From an uncultured Eubacteriales bacterium (GTDB lineage: Bacteria > Bacillota > Clostridia > Lachnospirales > Bianqueaceae), in assembly GCA_902782895.1 (NCBI GenBank), contig CACZPA010000229.1, positions 1-5,299 of the forward strand: DNA of 5,299 nt, in the 5' to 3' direction. Both the position numbers and the translations under genes were made by a program. A model generated the notes under the pieces. It ran no database searches and was not told the DNA's origin. It saw only the letters and a list, made by a program, of their open reading frames with translations. Below are positions 1-5,299 of the stretch, piece by piece (the first letter of the stretch is position 1; each line of letters opens with the position of its first letter).

Positions 1-25
1 AAAGCTGCCCAGCGGCAGCTTTTTT
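1..25 (+). terminator. Intrinsic terminator at left edge (end of upstream unit, or purL attenuator)
   Basis: A 9-bp perfect stem is visible: AAAGCTGCC (1-9) pairs with GGCAGCTTT (14-22) around the four-base loop CAGC, and a T6 run (20-25) follows. This is a standard rho-independent terminator reading rightward. The left arm begins with A residues at the first base of the window, so the hairpin might also act leftward, but the flank is not visible. It may simply end the preceding gene. However, it lies only 45 bases before the purL start codon with no convincing promoter in between, so it may instead be the terminator of a riboswitch or attenuator controlling purL. Confidence 0.85.
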
Positions 26-54
26 CAGTACTGTCTCAGAGGATAGAATATTAT

Positions 55-61
55 AAGGAGG
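55..61 (+). promoter_or_regulatory. Ribosome binding site of purL
   Basis: AAGGAGG lies 8 bases before the ATG at 70, an almost perfect complement to the 16S rRNA 3' end at ideal spacing. It fixes the purL start. Three -10-like hexamers overlap or abut it (TAGAAT 44-49, TATTAT 49-54, TATAAG 52-57). Transcription from any of them would begin within or after the ribosome site, so none is a persuasive purL promoter. Confidence 0.9.
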
Positions 62-69
62 AAAATCGA

Positions 70-3000
70 ATGGCTGTACGTCGTGTATATGTCGAGAAAA
101 AAGAAGGATTCCGCGTTGAGGCGGACGGATTGTATCAGGACCTGAAAGAGAATCTCCGGATCGAGGGCCTTGCGTCTGTGCGGATTCTGCACCGCTATGA
201 TCTGGACAACATTTCGGATGCTACCTATGAACACGCGGTAACACGGATCCTGTCGGAGCCGCCGGTGGACGATGTTTATGAAGAAACCGCGCCGTACGAT
301 CCGGACGATTTTATCTTTGCCGTCGAATATCTGCCGGGACAGTATGATCAGCGTTCCGACTCCGCGATGCAGTGCATTAAGCTGCTCGCCGCGCATGAAG
401 AGCCCGAGGTGGCTTACGCGAAGGTCTATGTTCTGACAGGCACCCTCACGGACGCGGAGAAGACCGCAGTCAAAGAATACTGCATCAATGCGGTGGATTC
501 CCGCGAAGCCGCTCTGGAGAAGCCGGAGACGCTGAAGGCAGAGTACGGCGTGCCGGATGATGTGGCGGTTTTGACAGGCTTCACCGCGATGAGCGCGGAA
601 GAGCTGGAGCAGGTCCGCAGCAGCATGGGACTTGCGATGAGCAGCGCGGATATCCTTTTCACGCAGGATTACTATAGAGATACGGAGCACCGCGATCCGT
701 CCGTGACGGAGATCCGGGTGCTCGATACTTACTGGTCCGATCACTGCCGTCATACGACATTCGGAACCATTCTGACGGATGTGAAATTCGGCAGCAGCCC
801 GCTGCTTAAGCCGGTCAAGGCGTCTTATGAGGATTATCTTGCGGCACGCCGTGAGCTTGGCCGTGAGGACAAGCCGCTTTGCCTGATGGATCTCGCGCTG
901 GCCGCGATGCGCCGCCTTAAGAAAGAGGGTAAGCTGACGGACCAGGAGGAGACCGACGAGATCAATGCCTGCAGCATCGTGCTTCCCGTCGATGTGGACG
1001 GCAAGACCGAAGAATGGCTGCTGATGTTCAAGAATGAGACGCATAACCATCCGACCGAGATCGAGCCTTTCGGCGGCGCGGCGACCTGCCTGGGCGGCGC
1101 GATCCGCGATCCGCTGTCCGGCCGTTCCTACGTTTATCAGGCGATGCGTATTACCGGCGGAGCCGATCCGACCGTTCCTGTCGGGGACACGATCCCCGGC
1201 AAGCTGCCGCAGCGCAAGCTGGCCAGACAGGCGGCCCGCGGCTACAGCTCCTACGGCAACCAGATCGGTCTCGCGACCGGCTATGTAAAAGAAATCTATC
1301 ATCCCGGCTATATGGCCAAGCATATGGAGCTTGGCGCTGTTATCGCGGCCGCGCCGCGTAAAAACGTCGTTCGCGGGCAGGCTCTGCCCGGCGATGTCGT
1401 GATCCTGCTCGGCGGAGATACCGGACGGGACGGAATCGGCGGAGCGACCGGATCCTCCAAGGTCCATACCGAAGAATCGATCCATACCTGCGGAGCAGAG
1501 GTGCAGAAGGGTAATCCTCCGACCGAGCGCAAGATTCAGAGGCTTTTCCGCAATCCGGACGCCTCTTCGCTGATCAAGGTCTGCAACGACTTTGGCGCGG
1601 GCGGAGTCTGTGTCGCGATCGGTGAGCTCGCGGATGGCCTCGATATCAATCTGGACCTGGTCCCGAAGAAATACGCCGGTCTTGACGGCACAGAGCTTGC
1701 GATTTCCGAATCCCAGGAGAGAATGGCCGTGGTTGTCGCGCCGCAGGACGCGGACGCGTTCCTGAAGCTTGCCGGTGAGGAGAACCTCAACGCGGTGCAG
1801 GTCGCTGTCGTGACCGAGTCGCCGAGACTGGTTATGCATTGGCGCGGCAAGACGATCGTCGACCTGTCCAGAGCCTTTATCGGAACGAACGGAGCACCGG
1901 CGTATGCCGAGGCTGAGGTAGCGGATCCCAAGGCGCAGCCGGATCCGTCGCTGCCGGAGCGCCAGGCCGGAAAGCCTTTTGCCGAGCAGGTCAAGAGCAT
2001 TATGAGTGACCTGAACGTGGCGAGCCAGCAGGGCCTTGTGGAGATGTTTGACTCCACGATCGGCGCGTCTACGGTCCTGACGCCGTACGGCGGAGCGACG
2101 CAGCTGACCCCGATTCAGACGATGGCCTGCAAACTGCCGGTTGAAGGCGAGACCAAGACGGCGTCTCTGATGGCGTACGGCTTTGACCCGTATCTGACCG
2201 AGTGGAGCCCGTATCACGGCGCGATGGCAGCGGTTGTCGAATCCGCGGCCCGCATCGTCGCGGCCGGCGGGCAGCTTCATAAGATCCATCTGACCTTCCA
2301 GGAATATTTTGAGAGAATGACCAGCAAGGAGAGCTGGGGAAAGCCGCTCGCGGCATTGCTTGGCGCGTACCGCGCGCAGATGGAGCTTGGCCTTGCGTCG
2401 ATCGGAGGAAAGGACTCGATGTCCGGTTCCTTCGATGAAATGCATGTTCCGCCGACATTGATCAGCCTGGCGGTCGCGGCGGCGAGAACGGATGACATCC
2501 TCACGCCTGAGATGAAAGAAGCCGGGGATGCCGCTGTTCTGCTCGAGCTGCCGGTCGGAGAGGACGGTGTATACGATTTCGCGCGGATGCAGGAGCTTTT
2601 CACACTGGTGGAAAAAGGCATCCGCAACGGACAGATCAAGGCTGCCTATACGGTTGACTGCGGCGGCGTGACCGAAGCCATCGTCAAGATGTGCCTTGGC
2701 AACCGGCTGGGATTCCGCTTTGACAAGAGCGCGGAGAAACTGCTCACGGCACGTCCGGTTTACGGAAGCATGGTGCTCGAGATCCGCAAGGGCACCCCGG
2801 CCGATGTATTCGGTCAGTTCCTGGGTGTTGTGACGGATGACGCGCAGTTCCGCCTGGGGACGGAATTCATTTCCTTCGAGGACGTGCTTAAGGCTTACCA
2901 GGAACGTCTGGAAAAGGTCTATCCGACAGAAGTCCGCGGAGATCAGGGCAGGGTCGGCGAAGTATCCCTCTGCACCGAGAAGCCGCATATCTATACAGGA

Positions 3001-3813
3001 AATCCGCTTGCCGCGCGGCCGCGCGTCTTCATTCCGGTCTTCCCGGGAACCAACTGTGAATACGATACGGCGCGCGCGTTCCGCATGGCAGGCGCGGAGC
3101 CTGACGTTTATGTCCTGCGCAACCTGACAGGAGCGGATATCCTTGAATCCGTCGACGAAATGGTCCGCAGGATCAACAAAGCGCAGATCCTGATGATCCC
3201 GGGTGGTTTCTCGGCCGGTGACGAGCCGGAAGGCTCCGGTAAATTTATCGCGACCGTCTTCAGCAACGAGAAGATCCGCGAAGCCGTCATGGAGCTCCTG
3301 GGACAGAGAGACGGACTGGCGCTTGGTATCTGCAACGGCTTCCAGGCGCTGATCAAGCTTGGACTTGTACCGTATGGGGAGATCCGTGAGCTTGCGGCAG
3401 GGGATCCGACGCTGACCTACAATACGATCGGACGCCACGTATCCCATATGGCGACGACGCGTGTTGTTTCGTCCAAGTCTCCGTGGCTTGCGGGTACGAA
3501 GCCAGGTGATATCCACACGATCCCGGTATCGCACGGCGAGGGACGATTTTACGCGAGCGAAGAGGTCCTTCGCAGCCTGGCGGCAAACGGTCAGATCGCG
3601 ACACAGTATGTGGATCCGCAGGGACAGCCGACGATGGATATCCGCTATAATCCGAACGGATCGCTGTGGGCGATCGAAGGCATTACGTCTCCGGACGGCC
3701 GTGTGCTTGGCAAGATGGGACACTCTGAACGTCGCGGCGACAATGTACTGAAGAATGTGCCCGGTGACAAGGATCAGTATCTGTTTGCGTCCGGCGTGGC
3801 GTATTTCGGATAA
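70..3813 (+). CDS. purL: Phosphoribosylformylglycinamidine synthase, single-chain (FGAM synthase)
   Basis: Catalyses the fourth step of cytosolic de novo purine synthesis: FGAR + glutamine + ATP gives FGAM + glutamate + ADP + phosphate. The 1247 residues match the fused single-chain form. A PurS-like region occupies about 1-150 and a linker about 170-220. The first AIRS-like half (about 220-600) carries YWSDHCRHTTF (221-231), KNETHNHPTE (321-330), a Gly-rich GGAATCLGGAIRD (335-347), GGDTGRDGIGGAT (448-460) and DFGAGG (507-512). The second half (about 650-950) carries SIGGKDSMSG (777-786). The C-terminal glutaminase (about 983-1247) has FPGTNCEYD, the oxyanion-type PGGFSAGDE (1044-1052), nucleophile Cys1088 in GICNGFQ, and the His1218/Glu1220 pair in MGHSER. 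All expected motifs are intact, with no frameshift. The ATG follows a strong ribosome site. The gene is flanked by terminators and appears monocistronic. The family assignment is very secure; domain borders are approximate. The clostridial subgroup assignment is from memory of such proteins. Confidence 0.98.
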   Translation: MAVRRVYVEKKEGFRVEADGLYQDLKENLRIEGLASVRILHRYDLDNISDATYEHAVTRILSEPPVDDVYEETAPYDPDDFIFAVEYLPGQYDQRSDSAMQCIKLLAAHEEPEVAYAKVYVLTGTLTDAEKTAVKEYCINAVDSREAALEKPETLKAEYGVPDDVAVLTGFTAMSAEELEQVRSSMGLAMSSADILFTQDYYRDTEHRDPSVTEIRVLDTYWSDHCRHTTFGTILTDVKFGSSPLLKPVKASYEDYLAARRELGREDKPLCLMDLALAAMRRLKKEGKLTDQEETDEINACSIVLPVDVDGKTEEWLLMFKNETHNHPTEIEPFGGAATCLGGAIRDPLSGRSYVYQAMRITGGADPTVPVGDTIPGKLPQRKLARQAARGYSSYGNQIGLATGYVKEIYHPGYMAKHMELGAVIAAAPRKNVVRGQALPGDVVILLGGDTGRDGIGGATGSSKVHTEESIHTCGAEVQKGNPPTERKIQRLFRNPDASSLIKVCNDFGAGGVCVAIGELADGLDINLDLVPKKYAGLDGTELAISESQERMAVVVAPQDADAFLKLAGEENLNAVQVAVVTESPRLVMHWRGKTIVDLSRAFIGTNGAPAYAEAEVADPKAQPDPSLPERQAGKPFAEQVKSIMSDLNVASQQGLVEMFDSTIGASTVLTPYGGATQLTPIQTMACKLPVEGETKTASLMAYGFDPYLTEWSPYHGAMAAVVESAARIVAAGGQLHKIHLTFQEYFERMTSKESWGKPLAALLGAYRAQMELGLASIGGKDSMSGSFDEMHVPPTLISLAVAAARTDDILTPEMKEAGDAAVLLELPVGEDGVYDFARMQELFTLVEKGIRNGQIKAAYTVDCGGVTEAIVKMCLGNRLGFRFDKSAEKLLTARPVYGSMVLEIRKGTPADVFGQFLGVVTDDAQFRLGTEFISFEDVLKAYQERLEKVYPTEVRGDQGRVGEVSLCTEKPHIYTGNPLAARPRVFIPVFPGTNCEYDTARAFRMAGAEPDVYVLRNLTGADILESVDEMVRRINKAQILMIPGGFSAGDEPEGSGKFIATVFSNEKIREAVMELLGQRDGLALGICNGFQALIKLGLVPYGEIRELAAGDPTLTYNTIGRHVSHMATTRVVSSKSPWLAGTKPGDIHTIPVSHGEGRFYASEEVLRSLAANGQIATQYVDPQGQPTMDIRYNPNGSLWAIEGITSPDGRVLGKMGHSERRGDNVLKNVPGDKDQYLFASGVAYFG

Positions 3814-3853
3814 AATACAGGTTTTCGGTGTTTGTATAGAAGCAAGCGGCAAG

Positions 3854-3888
3854 TCCGGGCATTCCTTTTTCGGAGTGCCCGGATTTTT
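3854..3888 (+). terminator. Intrinsic terminator of purL
   Basis: A 12-bp stem pairs TCCGGGCATTCC (3854-3865) with GGAGTGCCCGGA (3872-3883), with one T-G wobble and the six-base loop TTTTTC. A T5 tract follows at 3884-3888. AAG at 3851-3853 could extend the stem into the T tract by three weaker pairs. It begins 40 bases after the purL stop codon. The left flank lacks an A-rich run, so it should act only rightward. It separates purL from the permease unit. Confidence 0.93.
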
Positions 3889-3891
3889 ATG

Positions 3892-3920
3892 TTGACAAAG
3901 ACCGTGAAAACAGCTATAAT
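3892..3920 (+). promoter_or_regulatory. Perfect consensus sigma-A promoter of the sugar permease unit
   Basis: TTGACA (3892-3897) and TATAAT (3915-3920) both match the housekeeping sigma-factor consensus exactly and are separated by the optimal 17 bases. Transcription should begin about 3926-3929, giving a leader of about 90 bases before the permease ATG at 4019. The -35 box starts only four bases after the last T of the purL terminator. A core promoter this strong on a transporter gene suggests control at another level, such as a repressor, start-site selection or leader effects. No convincing operator is visible. Confidence 0.9.
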
Positions 3921-3927
3921 CAATTAA

Positions 3928-3937
3928 GATTTTTTGC
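3928..3937 (+). promoter_or_regulatory. Possible slippage-prone initially transcribed sequence (GATTTTTTGC)
   Basis: Seven bases after the -10 box the sequence reads GATTTTTTGC, where transcription is expected to start. A T6 run directly behind the first one or two transcribed bases can make RNA polymerase slip and add extra U residues. As I recall, the E. coli codBA and upp promoters use near-identical starts for UTP-sensitive control. Whether it works here depends on the true start site, which is not known. Confidence 0.4.
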
Positions 3938-3975
3938 GCTTTTTTAAAGGTATAATGGGCTGAACAGGCTTTTTT
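3930..3975. repeat. Three helically phased T6 tracts in the permease leader
   Basis: Runs of exactly six T begin at 3930, 3940 and 3970, so the intervals are 10 and 30 bases, close to whole turns of the DNA helix. Phased A/T tracts are known to bend DNA. The second tract continues as TTTTTTAAA and is followed by a stray TATAAT at 3951-3956. The rest of the leader to 4000 shows no strong stem-loop or recognisable riboswitch. Confidence 0.5.
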
Positions 3976-4000
3976 GTAATTTGTACGGAAATCCACATGA

Positions 4001-4006
4001 AGGGGG
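4001..4006 (+). promoter_or_regulatory. Ribosome binding site of the LplB-type permease, with long spacing
   Basis: AGGGGG is the only purine-rich site before the ATG at 4019. It is 12 bases away, longer than for the other two genes here (8 and 10 bases), and lacks the central A of AGGAGG. Translation may therefore be weaker than the strong promoter would suggest. The nearby ATG at 3997 and GTG at 4009 are out of frame with the permease. Confidence 0.6.
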
Positions 4007-4018
4007 ACGTGAGACCGG

Positions 4019-4969
4019 ATGGGCGCAAGAGTTAAACTAACCGCTGCGCAGAAGGAAAGGGCGCGTAAGCGCAGATGGGAGAATATCAAGAAAAACAAAT
4101 GGCTCTATTTGATGTTCCTTCCCGTACTGATCTACTATATTGTTTTCAAATATGTCCCGATGGTCGGCATTGTGATCGCTTTTAAGAAGTACAATGCTTT
4201 CAAGGGCATCATCGCGAGCCCGTGGGTGGGATTTGCGAACTTTGCCAGATTCTTCAATTCTGTCTATGCCTGGCGTCTGATCCGCAATACCTTCCTGATC
4301 AGCTTTTACGGCCTGATCTTCGGATTCCCGGCTCCGATCCTGCTGGCGCTGCTCCTGAACGAGCTGAAGGACGGATGGTTTAAGAAAGTTACGCAGACCA
4401 TCAGCTATCTGCCGCACTTCCTGTCCTCCGTTATCATCGCCGGTATCCTGATCAGCTTCCTGAGGCCTGAGACAGGCTTGTTCAACAATATCCGCGCGGC
4501 CTTTGGACTCGATCGGATCTACTATCTGATACATCCGCAGTATTTCCGGACGATCTATACCGGCATGGGCATCTGGGCCGGCATCGGCTGGGGCTCCATC
4601 ATCTATCTGGCCGCGCTGACAGGCGTTGACCCTGAACTGTATGAGGCCTGCATCATCGACGGCGGCGGACGGATCCGCCAGACGATCCACATTACGATCC
4701 CCGGAATCCTGCCGACCATTACGATCATGCTGATCCTGCGTATCGGACAGCTGCTGTCCGTAGGCGCGGATACGATCCTGCTGCTGTATACGCCTTCCAC
4801 TTATGAAACTGCTGACGTTATTTCGACATATGTATATCGAGTCGGTCTGATCGACGCGGATTACAGCTTTTCGACGGCAGTCGGTCTGTTCAATTCTGTT
4901 ATCGCCATGATCCTGCTGACCATCGCGAACACGGTCAGTAAGCGCATGGGCGAGACCAGCCTTTGGTAA
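4019..4969 (+). CDS. lplB: Carbohydrate ABC transporter permease, LplB type
   Basis: One of two membrane subunits of a carbohydrate (CUT1-like) ABC importer. The 316 residues have the family's usual length and layout. A Lys/Arg-rich cytoplasmic start (6-27) precedes WLYLMFLPVLIYYIVFKYVPM, the characteristic LplB-family first membrane segment (about 28-54). Further segments lie near 90-113, 130-148, 181-201, 228-247 and 280-305, giving six in all. The cytoplasmic EAA loop that docks on the ATPase runs about 207-232 as EACIIDGGG...IPGILP, with Cys211 where Ala is usual. It is the first gene after a consensus promoter, and the partner permease follows 19 bases downstream. No ATPase or binding protein is visible; in many Firmicutes a shared MsmX-type ATPase serves such systems. 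The substrate cannot be told from sequence; an oligosaccharide or plant-glycan fragment is usual. The symbol marks the family only, not the lipoprotein role implied by the name. Confidence 0.93.
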   Translation: MGARVKLTAAQKERARKRRWENIKKNKWLYLMFLPVLIYYIVFKYVPMVGIVIAFKKYNAFKGIIASPWVGFANFARFFNSVYAWRLIRNTFLISFYGLIFGFPAPILLALLLNELKDGWFKKVTQTISYLPHFLSSVIIAGILISFLRPETGLFNNIRAAFGLDRIYYLIHPQYFRTIYTGMGIWAGIGWGSIIYLAALTGVDPELYEACIIDGGGRIRQTIHITIPGILPTITIMLILRIGQLLSVGADTILLLYTPSTYETADVISTYVYRVGLIDADYSFSTAVGLFNSVIAMILLTIANTVSKRMGETSLW

Positions 4970-4972
4970 GAG

Positions 4973-4978
4973 AGGAGG
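4973..4978 (+). promoter_or_regulatory. Ribosome binding site of the YtcP-type permease
   Basis: AGGAGG lies 10 bases before the ATG at 4989 and starts four bases after the stop codon of the preceding permease. It supports tight co-expression of the two membrane subunits and fixes the start of the downstream gene. Confidence 0.88.
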
Positions 4979-4988
4979 GTGAATTCAG

Positions 4989-5299
4989 ATGAGAAAAAGT
5001 ACCGGCAGAAAAGTATTTGAAGGATTCAATGCCGTATTCATGATCCTGCTGTGCATCGTGATGCTGTACCCGTTCCTGTATGTAGCGGCGTGTTCCGTCA
5101 GCTCGAGCGCTTCTCTTCAGGCAGGACGCGTAGGTCTGATTCCGGAAGGTTTTAACGTGGATGCCTATAAGGCCATCCTTGGTTACAAGGTCATCTGGCG
5201 TTCCTACAGGAATACGATCTACTATACGGTCCTTGGAACGGCGATCAACCTGATCATGACCATGCTCGGCGCGTATCCGCTTTCCCGTGAGGATTTTTA
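4989..5299 (+). CDS. ytcP: Carbohydrate ABC transporter permease, YtcP type (3' end beyond window)
   Basis: The second membrane subunit of the same importer; it should pair with the LplB-type protein as a heterodimeric channel. Only the first 103 codons are present, of about 290-300 normally. The reading frame starts MRKSTGRKVFEGFNAVF and runs open to the edge. The first membrane segment is about 14-36 (MILLCIVMLYPFLYVAACSV), then a periplasm-side loop with GLIPEGFNVDAYKAIL (49-64), the usual family pattern of a proline-glycine turn before 'AYK'. Next comes the SYRNTIYYTVLGTAINL start of the second segment (about 76-99), ending in GAYPLSR, a typical conserved element. The EAA loop lies beyond the window. 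A good ribosome site and 19-base spacing indicate an operon with the upstream permease. A solute-binding lipoprotein gene is commonly next in such clusters, but that is expectation, not seen. Confidence 0.92.
   Translation, partial: MRKSTGRKVFEGFNAVFMILLCIVMLYPFLYVAACSVSSSASLQAGRVGLIPEGFNVDAYKAILGYKVIWRSYRNTIYYTVLGTAINLIMTMLGAYPLSREDF

Noticed and set aside
44..57. purL promoter from TAGAAT, TATTAT or TATAAG
   Set aside because: Predicted starts fall in or after the ribosome site at 55-61, and the only -35-like box (TTTTCA, 22-27) is poor and sits in the terminator T run.
1034..1288. Several plus-strand overlapping frames inside purL (for example 1034-1288, 2837-3127 and 3461-3751)
   Set aside because: They are Arg/Ser-rich frame-shifted shadows of an intact purL with no ribosome sites. 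purL motifs continue without interruption through each region.
3951..3956. Second TATAAT in the permease leader as a separate promoter
   Set aside because: No acceptable -35 box lies 16-18 bases upstream (the sequence there is GATTTT or similar) and there is no TG extension. The perfect promoter at 3892-3920 is sufficient.
3927..4018. Riboswitch or T-box in the permease leader
   Set aside because: At about 90 bases with no strong stem and no terminator hairpin or conserved aptamer motif, there is nothing to support it.
25..4098. Minus-strand 1357-codon open frame
   Set aside because: It is in exact codon register with purL, starts with TTG, has no supporting ribosome site, runs across a terminator and a promoter, and gives a biased shadow protein with no recognisable domain. 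Codon avoidance on the plus strand explains it.
4037..4690. Minus-strand 217-codon open frame inside the LplB-type gene
   Set aside because: It is in codon register with the permease and ends at its only CTA codon, the same codon-bias effect as in purL.
1..5299. CRISPR arrays, tRNA or rRNA genes, insertion sequences, integrase or attachment sites, frameshifted genes
   Set aside because: No spaced direct repeats, cloverleaf-like sequences, transposase fragments or disrupted frames were seen on either strand. The window is filled by three intact frames and short regulatory gaps.

Overview
The window looks like chromosomal DNA of a low-to-mid GC Gram-positive bacterium, most likely a clostridium of the Lachnospiraceae type. 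This is inferred from three things. PurL is the fused single-chain form found in many Clostridia and Bacteroidetes, rather than the split PurS/PurQ/PurL of Bacillus. The regulatory signals are typical of Firmicutes: strong AGGAGG ribosome sites, a textbook sigma-A promoter and U-tailed intrinsic terminators. The two permeases are of the LplB/YtcP type, which is abundant in Lachnospiraceae and Paenibacillus. No species can be named from the sequence alone.

Layout: an intrinsic terminator hairpin sits at the very left edge (1-25). A 44-base gap carrying a strong ribosome site follows, and then purL (70-3813) encodes a complete 1247-residue phosphoribosylformylglycinamidine synthase. A second strong terminator (3854-3888) closes purL. 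Three bases later a perfect consensus promoter (TTGACA, 17-base spacer, TATAAT; 3892-3920) begins a new transcription unit on the same strand. Its leader of about 90 bases contains three T6 tracts. Next come an LplB-type sugar ABC permease (4019-4969) and, 19 bases further on, its YtcP-type partner, which is cut by the right edge (4989-5299).

How the parts work together: purL performs the fourth step of de novo purine synthesis and appears to be its own unit, isolated by terminators on both sides. The permease pair would form the membrane channel of a carbohydrate importer. Its binding protein should lie beyond the right edge, and its ATPase may be encoded elsewhere. The two units share a strand but not an obvious pathway.

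The genes themselves are ordinary and complete, apart from the edge cut, and I see no undescribed multi-gene system. The most interesting points are regulatory. The permease promoter drives an initially transcribed sequence GATTTTTTGC, which resembles UTP-sensitive reiterative-transcription starts. The hairpin just upstream of purL, with no convincing promoter after it, could be a riboswitch or attenuator terminator. Finally, the coding strands almost entirely avoid TTA, CTA and TCA, and this leaves a spurious 4-kb open frame on the opposite strand.
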